62,204 nt of DNA from an uncultured bacterium (GTDB lineage: Bacteria; Planctomycetota; UBA1135; GCA-002686595). Positions within the stretch are counted from its first letter, which is position 1. Every line of letters begins with the position of its first letter. The notes below the pieces were generated by a model, which saw only the letters and a program-made list of their open reading frames with translations, did not search any database and had not been told where the DNA came from. The stretch lies in assembly GCA_938083085.1 (NCBI GenBank), contig CALLKX010000031.1, positions 1-62,204 of the forward strand, given 5' to 3'. Made by a program: the position numbers and the translations under genes. Below are positions 17,459-25,690 of the stretch, piece after piece.

Positions 17459-18340
17459 TCAGGGCGCCTGCGGTTCGCCCCTCAGGACCTCGTTGAGGAA
17501 CTCCTTCACCTGGGTCGTCGGCACGGCGAAGCTGATGCCGTTGGCCTCGACATAGCCCGCGGTATTCACGCCGACGCAGGCGCCGGTCAGGCTGATGAGA
17601 GGCCCGCCGGATGACCCCGGGTTGATGGCGGTATCCATCTGGATGAAGGAGATCTCTCGGCCCTCCTCCGGGTTGACGCCGGAGAGGTGGCGGCCGGTCT
17701 GGCTGATGATCCCGAGGGTGACCGTGTGCCCGAGGCCAAGCGGGTTGCCGACCGCCACGGCCCAGCTGCCCACCGGGGCCTTGCGCGAGTCGCCCAGGGG
17801 GATCACCGGGAAGGGGCCCTGTGTCCCGATGATCTTGAGCAGCGCGAGGTCGAAGACCGGGTCGACGGCGAGGACCTCCAGGTCCAGCTCCTGGCCAGTG
17901 GCGCTCAGGGCCCAGTGGTCGGACGCCCCGCGGATGACGTGGGCGTTGGTCAGCACGTAGCCGTCCTCGTGGATGATGAAGCCTGACCCCAGGCCGGATC
18001 CTGGGAGCGAGACCGGGAACCCCAGTCCGGGGATGCTGAAGGGGAGGAGCCGGACCCGGGCGGCCTGCTTGGTCTTGAAGTAGATGCTGAGCACCGCCGG
18101 GCGGGCCGAGGCGGCGACCTTCTCCACGGCACGAACGTCCATCCTGCCGCTCGCTCGCGTCCTTTGCGCCTCGGTCGAGATGGAGGTGAGGGGGACTCCG
18201 CGGAGCGAGCGGGCGCCCCGATAGAACTCCACGGGCGCGTCCGGGGAGATCGCCGCCTCCTTGTCCAAGGTGACGCAGCTGGACCCCAGGGCGCCGAAGA
18301 AGAGGGGGGCCAGGAGGACGAGGCGGCTGAATGTGGACAT
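17459..18340 (-). CDS. trypsin-like serine protease lipoprotein (HtrA-type, no PDZ)
   Basis: The protein has 293 residues with a lipoprotein signal ending GSSC (Cys22). The catalytic triad of the HtrA/DegP fold is in place: His134 in TNAHVI, Asp164 in FDLALLKI and Ser244 in NPGSSGGPL. The protein ends about 30 residues after the protease domain and has no PDZ domain, so it lacks the usual substrate-regulating module. It is expected to act on the outer side of the cytoplasmic membrane or in the periplasm. It is tail to tail with the META lipoprotein gene and divergent from thyX. Confidence 0.87.
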   Translation of the reverse strand: MSTFSRLVLLAPLFFGALGSSCVTLDKEAAISPDAPVEFYRGARSLRGVPLTSISTEAQRTRASGRMDVRAVEKVAASARPAVLSIYFKTKQAARVRLLPFSIPGLGFPVSLPGSGLGSGFIIHEDGYVLTNAHVIRGASDHWALSATGQELDLEVLAVDPVFDLALLKIIGTQGPFPVIPLGDSRKAPVGSWAVAVGNPLGLGHTVTLGIISQTGRHLSGVNPEEGREISFIQMDTAINPGSSGGPLISLTGACVGVNTAGYVEANGISFAVPTTQVKEFLNEVLRGEPQAP

Positions 18341-18443
18341 GGGGCGGACTCTAGCGATCCGCGGAGGGGAAGCAACCGGGGCGGAGCCGGGCTTCCAGCC
18401 AGTTCCCTGGGGAGCCGGGATCGCGACTTCATATCATGTGGCC

Positions 18444-19229
18444 ATGGCCATCACCGCACTCGACCGTCCTGAGGGCGCGATCGATGCGCTCGGGGACGGG
18501 ATCGGCTTCGTTGCGCTCGTGGACCGGATGGAGCAGGACCCTGCTCTCAAGGTCGTCAACAGCGCTCGAATCTCATACGACAAGCAGAAGGAAGGGTTCG
18601 AGGACAAGGACCGCAAGCTCTGCTCCTTCCTCTGGGAGCACGGCCACACGTCGCCGTTCCGCCACTCCTTCTTCACGTTCCACTGGAAGGCGCCGCTGTT
18701 CGTCTTTCGTCAGGCCTTCAAGTACCAGGTCGGCAGCGGCTGGCGTACCTACGAGGTCGACGGCGCGGAGGTTTCGCTGGAGGTGTTCGACGTGATGTTC
18801 GACACCGACAAGGGCTGCTCGTGGAACGAGGTCTCGGGTCGCTATGTTCGCTGGACCCCCGAGTTCTATGTCCCGACCGTGATGCGGGCGAACCCGCCCC
18901 ACGGCAACAAGCAGGCGTCCTTCGACCTGCCCGAGGACTTCGACCACGCGGGCGAGCGCAAGCTGATGCTCGCCGAGTGCGAGGACGCGTTCAAGCGCTA
19001 CGAGGCTCGCATCGAGCGTGGCGTGGCCAAGGAGATCGCGCGGATGATCCTGCCCCAGAGCCTGTACACACAGGCTTACTGGACGGTGTCCCTGCAAGGC
19101 GTCCTGCACTTCCTTCAGCAGCGGCTCAAGCCCGACGCGCAGTACGAAATTCGAGTCTTCGCCGAGGCGGTTCGCGACCTGGTGAAGGATGACCTCGCCC
19201 GGGTCGGCGTGACCTTCGAGGACGCGTGA
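18444..19229 (+). CDS. thyX: flavin-dependent thymidylate synthase with atypical signature
   Basis: The protein has 261 residues and makes dTMP from dUMP using FAD, NADPH and methylene-tetrahydrofolate. HGHTSPFRHSFFTFH (residues 66-80) is the conserved flavin-binding region, SWNEVSGRY (126-134) is the second half of the ThyX signature, and LKPDAQYEIR near residue 230 is the conserved nucleotide-binding end. The first half of the signature, normally RHR, reads KYQ (93-95) and is separated from the second half by about 30 residues instead of two. The start at 18444 is the only in-frame ATG close to the conserved region. The GNAT gene overlaps its stop by four bases. Confidence 0.88.
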   Translation: MAITALDRPEGAIDALGDGIGFVALVDRMEQDPALKVVNSARISYDKQKEGFEDKDRKLCSFLWEHGHTSPFRHSFFTFHWKAPLFVFRQAFKYQVGSGWRTYEVDGAEVSLEVFDVMFDTDKGCSWNEVSGRYVRWTPEFYVPTVMRANPPHGNKQASFDLPEDFDHAGERKLMLAECEDAFKRYEARIERGVAKEIARMILPQSLYTQAYWTVSLQGVLHFLQQRLKPDAQYEIRVFAEAVRDLVKDDLARVGVTFEDA

Positions 19230-19747
19230 TCGGTGACTATCGGATCCGAAGGCTCGTGCCTGCGGATGCCGCCGAATACGTAGGGCTTCGCAGGGAGATG
19301 CTGGTGGATACGCCCGGCTCCTTCCTGGGCGACGTCGCGGACGACGAGTGTCTGGACCTCGAGGTCATGGAGGCTCGGCTCTCGTCGGAGGAGAGCCCGG
19401 TGCTCTGCGCGGAGAACGAGGACGGCGAGCTCTGTGCCGTGGCTGGCCTCCACCGGGATCGCCGAGCCAAGATGCGTCACCGCGGAACCATTTGGGGGGT
19501 CTACACGCGCCCGTCATGTCGGCGACGCGGACTCTCTAGCAAGGTCATCGAGGCTGCCTTGGCCTGCGCCGTGAACACAGAGGGTCTGGAAGTGATCCAG
19601 CTCTCCGTCTCGGCGGAGGCCCCAGGGGCGCAGGCCCTCTATGAGTCCCTGGGTTTCACCGCCTGGGGCCGCGAGCCCCGGGCGGTGAAGGTGGAGGGCC
19701 GACAGGTGGATAAGATCCACATGTGCCTCGCCCTCGCCGAGGGCTAG
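19226..19747 (+). CDS. GNAT family N-acetyltransferase
   Basis: The protein has 173 residues with a GTG start overlapping the thyX stop (GTGA). The acetyl-CoA-binding motif A is visible as VYTRPSCRRRGLSSKVIEA (about residues 92-110), and the end SVSAEAPGAQALYESLGF is the typical GNAT motif B. The substrate is unknown. Its stop codon shares the palindrome CTAG with the stop of the convergent CocE gene, so the two genes meet with a four-base overlap. Confidence 0.88.
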   Translation: MIGDYRIRRLVPADAAEYVGLRREMLVDTPGSFLGDVADDECLDLEVMEARLSSEESPVLCAENEDGELCAVAGLHRDRRAKMRHRGTIWGVYTRPSCRRRGLSSKVIEAALACAVNTEGLEVIQLSVSAEAPGAQALYESLGFTAWGREPRAVKVEGRQVDKIHMCLALAEG

Positions 19748-21573
19748 TCGCGGCCCAGTGCCTTCTTGAGGGCAGCCTCGCCGCCGACGACGGGGAGCCC
19801 GATGCTCGTGCCAGCGAGGTCGACGGTGAGCTTGGTCCCGGCTTTTGGTTGGAGGGTGAACTCCGGATCGCTCGCGAAGATCATCAGGCCGAGCTGCGCG
19901 CCCGCAGGCACGATCTGGTCATCCGGCATCAGGCGGAAGGCGAGGTCCACGTACTCGCCGGGGACCAGCGGTGAGCTCTCGGTCATGGAGTTGCGGTTCT
20001 GGGGGTCCGCCCAGCCCCGCGAGATGATGTTGTCGTTGATGGTCGCGCCCTCCTCGAACGGGAGGGAGACGAGCCAGACGGACAGGTTCGCCGCGGGCTT
20101 GTTCGAGGCCACGCGAATCTTCATCTCGTAGTGCCCCGAGAGGTGCAAGGGGGCCACCAGCTCCGGGGAGGCGAAGAGGAGCCGTGCGTCCGAGGAACTC
20201 GCGCCGGCGTGCTTGGCGCCAGAGGTCGCCGGGGCGTCGGTCAGCGACTGTTCGCCGGAGGACGCCGTCATCGCCAGCTCGCCGACGCGCGCGCCCTTCC
20301 CTGTGGGGAAGAGGTCCACGAGGGATGCCTCGGGGTTGGGGTAGTCCGCGTAGGGCGTCGGTTCGCCGCGCTTGTCGGACTCACGGACGATCCAGGCACG
20401 GGGCTGGGCCTCGATTTCGTTGTCGATGTCGTAGAGGTAGCGTGTGAACCACTGGTTCACGAGCCAGAAGGGCGGGTCGCCGCCGTGCCCGCCCTGGTGG
20501 AAGTAGCACATCACCGGCACGCCCTTCTCCTTGAGGGCCTCGTAGATGCGGACGCTGTGCTCCGGCATCACGTTCCAGTCGTTGAACGCGTGGGCCATCA
20601 GGACGGCGGAGCGCACGCCGTCGATGTCGTTCAGGTAATCCCGCCCCGCCCAGAAGTCGTTGTAGTCGCCCGTGACCCGGTCGAGGTACTTCTCGAGCTC
20701 GTCCTCGCGGACGTTCTCGTTGCACCAATCTCGCCGTGTGGGATCGCCGCTGTGGACGAAGTCGTAGAGGACATCGATGTCCTCGCCCATGTAGCCGCCG
20801 GGGTGACGGACCAGGCCGTTTGCGCGGTAGTAGTGGTAGTAGGACGTGTTGGGGGCGACCGGGATGATGGCCTCGAGGCCCTCAACGCCCGTGGTGGCGG
20901 CGGCGAGGGGGAGGGTCCCGTTGAAGGACGTCCCGATCATCCCGACCTTGCCGGTGCACCAGGTCGCCTCGACCGGGTCGCCGCCCGTCGCCGCGGTGAA
21001 GCCGCGCGCGCGACCGTTGAGCCAGTCGATCACGGCCTTCGGAGCGAGCGACTCGTTGTCGGCGCCGATGGTGGGGCAGCCCTGGCTGTAGCCGGTACCC
21101 GGTGAGGCCGAGTGCACCACCGCGAAACCACGCGGCACGAACTGGCGGATGTAGCGGGTGGAGTTGAGGGGACGGAAGTCCTTGCGCTCAATCTCCGGCG
21201 GGTGGGGACGCTCCGGCGGCTTGGCGCCCACCTCATGATCGGGGTTCCAGAAGAACTCCTCGCTCGTGCCGCTCGTGCCCCAGAAGTAAGGGCTCGTGTT
21301 GTAGATGACCGGGACCTTGAGGCCCTCGGACATGCACTGCCCCGGGACGGTGACGTCCACGTGCATGCGGTCCTTCTTCCCGTCGCCGTCGGAGTCGAAC
21401 TCGGTCTCCACCCAGAGGTGAAACTGCTCCCAGTTCTTGCGGTCCTTGAAGGCCTCGACCACCTGCGCCTCCCCGTTCTCGAAGCGGGGCTTGGCGGCGT
21501 CCTGGCCGGCGGCGAGGGAGCCCGTGAGGGCGAATAGGGCGACGGGTCCGAGGGACCAGAGGGGAGTGTGCAT
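19744..21573 (-). CDS. secreted CocE/NonD (S15) family hydrolase
   Basis: The protein has 609 residues and a signal peptide cleaved near residue 23. DSDGDGKKD (residues 60-68) is a calcium-loop-like motif common at the start of X-Pro dipeptidyl-peptidase relatives. The nucleophile is Ser216 in GTSFNG; the acid probably lies in AHAFNDWNV and the His in HQGGHGG. The C-terminal 200 residues form the jelly-roll PepX-C domain, ending LTVDLAGTSIGLPVVGG. The family cleaves acyl esters or proline-containing peptides. The substrate cannot be predicted. Confidence 0.88.
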   Translation of the reverse strand: MHTPLWSLGPVALFALTGSLAAGQDAAKPRFENGEAQVVEAFKDRKNWEQFHLWVETEFDSDGDGKKDRMHVDVTVPGQCMSEGLKVPVIYNTSPYFWGTSGTSEEFFWNPDHEVGAKPPERPHPPEIERKDFRPLNSTRYIRQFVPRGFAVVHSASPGTGYSQGCPTIGADNESLAPKAVIDWLNGRARGFTAATGGDPVEATWCTGKVGMIGTSFNGTLPLAAATTGVEGLEAIIPVAPNTSYYHYYRANGLVRHPGGYMGEDIDVLYDFVHSGDPTRRDWCNENVREDELEKYLDRVTGDYNDFWAGRDYLNDIDGVRSAVLMAHAFNDWNVMPEHSVRIYEALKEKGVPVMCYFHQGGHGGDPPFWLVNQWFTRYLYDIDNEIEAQPRAWIVRESDKRGEPTPYADYPNPEASLVDLFPTGKGARVGELAMTASSGEQSLTDAPATSGAKHAGASSSDARLLFASPELVAPLHLSGHYEMKIRVASNKPAANLSVWLVSLPFEEGATINDNIISRGWADPQNRNSMTESSPLVPGEYVDLAFRLMPDDQIVPAGAQLGLMIFASDPEFTLQPKAGTKLTVDLAGTSIGLPVVGGEAALKKALGRD

Positions 21574-21655
21574 GGGGGCTAACGGGCTGGGGACGGTTCA
21601 GCGACAGGCGGGTGGACCGAGCATACGTGGCGATGAGCAGCCCGGTGGGCGGGGC

Positions 21656-23083
21656 TCAGAGGATCGGAGCGAAGAGCCGGGCGAAGCGCGCGAGGAGCCT
21701 GAAGTGAAAGGGCTGGCGGCCGAAGTCGCCGACCTGCACCTCCTCCGAGCGGGCGAGATCCTCGGTGAGCATGGTCTCAACCTGCGCGGCGAACCGCTCG
21801 CCTTCCACGAGCGCGCCGAGCTCGAAGTTGAGCCGCATGGAGCGGTTGTCGAGGTTGGCGCTCCCAACCAGCGCCAGGTCAGAGTCCGCCAGGAGGACCT
21901 TCTGATGGCAGAAGCCCGCGGTGTACCGGAAGATCCGGCAGCCGCTCTCCAGGACCTCGTCAAAGTAGCTCCACCCCGCGAAGTGCGTCGCGGCGTGGTC
22001 TCCGATGGCGGGGAGCAGGATGCGGACGTCGACGCCGCGCAGCGCGGCGAGCTGCAGGGCCGAGGTGATCTGCTGGTCGAACACGAAGTACGGCGTCGCG
22101 ATCCAGAGTCGGTCCTGCGCGCGGTGGATCAGGCCGACGAAGAGCAGGCTGCAGGACTCCATTGGATCCGCTGGTCCGGTGGGGACGATCAGGACCGACT
22201 GGTCCTCGCCGGCGGTGTCCGCCTCCGGCGCCCAGGTCAGGTCGGGGAGGTCCTCGGTGGCCCAGTGCCAATCCTCGAGGAAGGACAGCTGAACGCCCTG
22301 CGCTGCGGGCCCGGAGATGCGGACAAAGGTGTCGCGCCAGGGCGAGAGCTTGGGGTCGGCGCCGAGGTACTCATCGCCGATGTTCAGGCCGCCGGTGAAG
22401 GCCACCTTGCCGTCCACAATCACGGCCTTGCGGTGGTTCCGGAAGTTGAGCTGGAGGCGGTGGCTCCGGCCCGCAGTGGCGAAGGCGTCCATCTCGGCGC
22501 CGGCGCGTCGCAGGCGTGTGATGTAGGCCGACTTGAGCGTCGCGGAGCCGATCCCGTCGAACAGGAAGTAGACCCTCACGCCGCGCCCGAGGGCCGTGGT
22601 GAGCGCGGCCTCGAGCCGCCTTCCGATCCCGTCGTCTCGGACGATGTAGAACTGCACCAGCACGTAGCGCTTGGCGCTCTCGATCTCCTCGAGGATCGCC
22701 TCGAAGGTCCGCTCGCCGTCCACGAGCAGCTCGACCCGGTTGTGGCTCAGGAAGGGGAGACGGACGAGCCGCTCGAGGGCCACCAGGAGCGCGGGCCGCT
22801 CAGGCGCATCGACGAAGAAGCGCTCTCCGGAATCCCTGAGCGCCTCGACCACGGGGTCAAAGACCGCGTTGCCCTCGAGGCGTGCGGTGCGATAGCCCTC
22901 GTAGCGGCGGGGACCGAAGACCCAGTAGAGCGGGACGGCCAAGGGCGGCACGGCGACCAAGAAGAACAGCCACGCCACCGCGCCCTGGGGGGTGCGGCCC
23001 TGAAGCAGGACGTGAACCGCCGAGGCGATCCCAATCAACTCCACCGAGAGGTAGAGCAGGCCAGCGAGGGTCCAGTCGAACAT
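21656..23083 (-). CDS. cls: cardiolipin synthase
   Basis: The protein has 475 residues. Two N-terminal membrane segments (about residues 5-25 and 32-52) are followed by two phospholipase D motifs: HRKAVIVDGKVAFTGG and HQKVLLADSDLALVGS, the HxKxxxxD pairs needed for phosphatidyl transfer. This matches the bacterial ClsA-type layout and usual length. It condenses phosphatidylglycerol (or uses another donor) to cardiolipin at the cytoplasmic membrane. The gene stands alone, 82 bases upstream of the CocE gene on the same strand. Confidence 0.92.
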   Translation of the reverse strand: MFDWTLAGLLYLSVELIGIASAVHVLLQGRTPQGAVAWLFFLVAVPPLAVPLYWVFGPRRYEGYRTARLEGNAVFDPVVEALRDSGERFFVDAPERPALLVALERLVRLPFLSHNRVELLVDGERTFEAILEEIESAKRYVLVQFYIVRDDGIGRRLEAALTTALGRGVRVYFLFDGIGSATLKSAYITRLRRAGAEMDAFATAGRSHRLQLNFRNHRKAVIVDGKVAFTGGLNIGDEYLGADPKLSPWRDTFVRISGPAAQGVQLSFLEDWHWATEDLPDLTWAPEADTAGEDQSVLIVPTGPADPMESCSLLFVGLIHRAQDRLWIATPYFVFDQQITSALQLAALRGVDVRILLPAIGDHAATHFAGWSYFDEVLESGCRIFRYTAGFCHQKVLLADSDLALVGSANLDNRSMRLNFELGALVEGERFAAQVETMLTEDLARSEEVQVGDFGRQPFHFRLLARFARLFAPIL

Positions 23084-23191
23084 GGTTCGGGGCTGTTCAG
23101 CCGGACGGAGCGTAACTTCGACGTGCCCTCGACCCAGAGGATTCGCTGAACCCGCCAGGATGGACTACGTTTCGCCTGCGCGGGTCCACAG

Positions 23192-23311
23192 GCCAGTCGC
23201 CCCGCGGCCAGTATCCTCGCTGCCCGTTGCCCTCCCGCCAGTCTGTCCAGAGCCAGTCTCCCCAGAGCCAGTCTCTCCAGAGCAAGAGTCGCCACAGCCA
23301 GTGTCGCCGCC
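23192..23311. repeat. eight degenerate 15-base tandem units between genes
   Basis: From 23192 to 23311 the sequence can be cut into eight consecutive 15-base units built on gccagtctccccaga. Units 4 to 6 are nearly identical and the outer units are more diverged. The array lies in the 290-base gap between the cls start and the YdjY gene start, so it may sit in the promoter region of both. All six frames give pentapeptide repeats, but none has a convincing start or a gene-like flank. Confidence 0.88.
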
Positions 23312-23373
23312 GATGATGTCGCTGCTGGCTTTGTCACGGCCCTTGAGGTCCACCCCGTCCGCCTGCGCATCCC

Positions 23374-24348
23374 ATGCTCCACCCACTCAAGACCCCGGCC
23401 CTCGCGCTCTCGGCGTTCGGCGCCGCGTTCCTCTCCTTGAACGAGGCCCCCTCCAGCGAGGGCGGAGCCTCTGCCCCCGTCGCGCTCGGCGCTGGCTCCC
23501 AGGAGTCGGGTTCAGGATCCACCGGGCCGCCGCGACCGGCACAAGACCCCGCTGGCCGGGGCGCAGAGGCCTCGGCCGATGAGCAGGCGCAGCTGGTCAG
23601 CGCGTTCCGCGAGATGGGGATCCAGCTCTCGACCGAGGAAAAGGCGCTCGGCTTCAGCGCCCGCGTGGAGATCCTGAACGAGCTGCTCGAGTACCTGCTC
23701 GCCACCACTCAAGGGGCGACGCACGAGACCCTCTTTGTGACGGACGTGAACCCCGATGGCCTCACGGCAGCCATGCTCGCCCTCGGGGTGCCGCAGGGAT
23801 CCAACGTCAAGTACGTCGCGAAGGACCCGCCCCCGACCCGGGAGGAGGTGCGCAGCGGCGTCCGCACCCACGACGTGGTCTCGCCTTCGGGCGGGGAGAC
23901 CTACCTCTACGCAGCGTGGCGCGAGGCAGCGGGGGCCCGGGACTCCCAGACGGGCGAGTTCCCCTCGGAGACGCTGCACTTTCATCGCATGGAGGACCTG
24001 CTCCTCGATCTCGTCCGCGGGCGCTCCATGCGTCGTCATGCCTGGAGTTGGATCGGGTCTCGCATGATCCAGGATCCCGGTAGCGGAGGTGGAGAGGTGC
24101 TGGCTGCCACGGCCATGGGGAACCTCATCAACGTCGCGTTCTTCTCCCAGGGCGACACCCTCGTCACCGCGGCGCTTCCTGAGTGCGTCGTGCAGACCGG
24201 CTGGCGCCCCAATGTCTGGCTCCTCCCGGACACCGGGTCCGAGGTCCTCTTCATCATGTCCACCGTCGAGCTCGACGGGCTCCCGGGCGACCTGATGGCG
24301 TCCGTGCCCTTCGTACCAGAGCCTGTGGGGGAAGCGACCCCGCGCTGA
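23374..24348 (+). CDS. exported YdjY-domain protein
   Basis: The protein has 324 residues with an N-terminal signal-like stretch (ALALSAFGAAFLSL), then a Gly/Ser/Pro-rich linker up to residue 70. From residue 82, VEILNELLEYLLATTQGATHETLFVTDVNP leads into a domain in which a conserved ETLFVTDVNP strand and AAMLALGVPQG match the YdjY-like domain found in many planctomycete proteins. The function is unknown. The last base of its TGA is the first base of the next gene's ATG. Confidence 0.72.
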   Translation: MLHPLKTPALALSAFGAAFLSLNEAPSSEGGASAPVALGAGSQESGSGSTGPPRPAQDPAGRGAEASADEQAQLVSAFREMGIQLSTEEKALGFSARVEILNELLEYLLATTQGATHETLFVTDVNPDGLTAAMLALGVPQGSNVKYVAKDPPPTREEVRSGVRTHDVVSPSGGETYLYAAWREAAGARDSQTGEFPSETLHFHRMEDLLLDLVRGRSMRRHAWSWIGSRMIQDPGSGGGEVLAATAMGNLINVAFFSQGDTLVTAALPECVVQTGWRPNVWLLPDTGSEVLFIMSTVELDGLPGDLMASVPFVPEPVGEATPR

Positions 24349-25595
24349 TGGCGTCACCGCGGAGGAGCACCACACAGCCGACCACGGCGCCTGCGCTGCG
24401 CGTCTTCGTCCAGCTGAACCGCGCTGTGGCCAGCCGAGCCAGGCAGGGATACACGGCGCAGGGCATCTGTGTGGCCATCTCCACGGCTGCGGTGACGGCC
24501 GCCCTTGCTGTGCTAAGCGGGTCGGACCTGGAGCGGCCGGACCTGCTTGGGCTGGCGCTGTTCCTGGGGACGCTCGCCTTCTGGACCTGGAGTCGCGCGA
24601 ACGCCATCTCGGACGGGGCGGTCGCGACGCGGGTGGACGAGGACCTCTCGCTCCGCGGCGCCTATCTCGCGGCCTTCGAGGCTGGCAAGCGGCCTGCCCC
24701 GTCCGTGATGTCGGAGCTCGGCGCCGAGCGTGTCCTGAAGAGTATTTCGCGCCGTGAGGTGCTCGAGGTGGCGACGCCCCACACCCTGGCCTTCGTGGCC
24801 ATGCCGCTGATCGCGGTGGCCCTCCTCGTTGTGTGTGTCGGGGCACGAGAGTCGTCCATGGAGTCCGGTCAGGGGGAGCGGGCTCGCTCGTTCAGGCTCT
24901 CATCGGATCTCGCGGCGCTGGCGCGTGATGGCGCCGCGGCGATGGACGATGCGACCCGCGGCGAGCTGGAGCGAGCGGCTGCGTCGGCGGCATCCGGCGG
25001 GACCTCGGACCGCCGTCGTGACCAGATGCGAGAGGTGGCAGAGAGGCTGGAGGCGCTGGCGCTCGAGGCGCCGCCCGGTTCGGAGCTGGCGGAGGCGCTG
25101 GCGGAGGCCGCCGCCACCGCGGAGTCCATGTCCCTCGAGCCGGGGGATCAGGATCCGGACGCGCCCTCGGAGCGCCGAGCAGACACCGAGGAGCGCGGAC
25201 CGGGGGAGCCGCGCGGAACCGGGGAGGAGGACGGTGAGGGGCCTCGCTCGGCGGACGGCAGCGAGGCAGCAGCACAGGCCTCCCGCGTTGGCCCCGGAGA
25301 CCTGGGATCCACCAGCGTCGACTCGGGTGGTCTGAACCCCTCGGGCTTGAAGGACCGCGGGGATGCTGGCGCCTTGACCCGTGGGGTCCAGTCGGAGCCG
25401 GAGGACTCGGCGACCCGGACGACCCTGACCCCGCGCTGGTGGGACCGCAGGGACGAGGGCCTCGTCTCACGGTGGGTCGCGCTGCAGCGCGGTGCGGCTG
25501 CTCAGGGCGGGGCCGGTGCTCCTGGGAGCATGGAGGTTCAGAGCGAAGCGGGGGCCCCCAGGGGCGCAGAGGCTTCGAGCAGCAGCGGGCAATGA
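24348..25595 (+). CDS. membrane protein with long disordered C-terminal region
   Basis: The protein has 415 residues; the start ATG overlaps the upstream TGA (TGATG). Two hydrophobic segments near residues 34-55 and 63-80 and a third near 146-165 (TLAFVAMPLIAVALLVVCVG) anchor it. Residues 170-265 are helical and Ala/Glu-rich, and residues 265-415 are Gly/Ser/Glu/Pro-rich and probably disordered. I do not recognise the family. Translation is coupled to the YdjY gene, so the two may act together at the membrane. Confidence 0.6.
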   Translation: MASPRRSTTQPTTAPALRVFVQLNRAVASRARQGYTAQGICVAISTAAVTAALAVLSGSDLERPDLLGLALFLGTLAFWTWSRANAISDGAVATRVDEDLSLRGAYLAAFEAGKRPAPSVMSELGAERVLKSISRREVLEVATPHTLAFVAMPLIAVALLVVCVGARESSMESGQGERARSFRLSSDLAALARDGAAAMDDATRGELERAAASAASGGTSDRRRDQMREVAERLEALALEAPPGSELAEALAEAAATAESMSLEPGDQDPDAPSERRADTEERGPGEPRGTGEEDGEGPRSADGSEAAAQASRVGPGDLGSTSVDSGGLNPSGLKDRGDAGALTRGVQSEPEDSATRTTLTPRWWDRRDEGLVSRWVALQRGAAAQGGAGAPGSMEVQSEAGAPRGAEASSSSGQ

Positions 25596-25690
25596 TCCTG
25601 CAAATGCCCGTCCGGAGCGGGACCTCAGGCAGGACTTCGTCCACAATCTTGCGCCCATATCTCCGCTGTGGCCTCTGACCCTCGCCCCCT

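Noticed and set aside
21437..23149. 570-codon plus-strand frame opposite cls
   Set aside because: Antisense shadow of cardiolipin synthase, which has both HKD motifs.
23192..23311. Possible CRISPR array
   Set aside because: Units are only 15 bases, head to tail without spacers, and no cas genes are present.
23035..23382. Open frames with pentapeptide repeats (both strands) over the 23192 array
   Set aside because: All frames are open simply because a 15-base repeat without stops has no stops in any frame; no start, family or codon pattern supports a gene.
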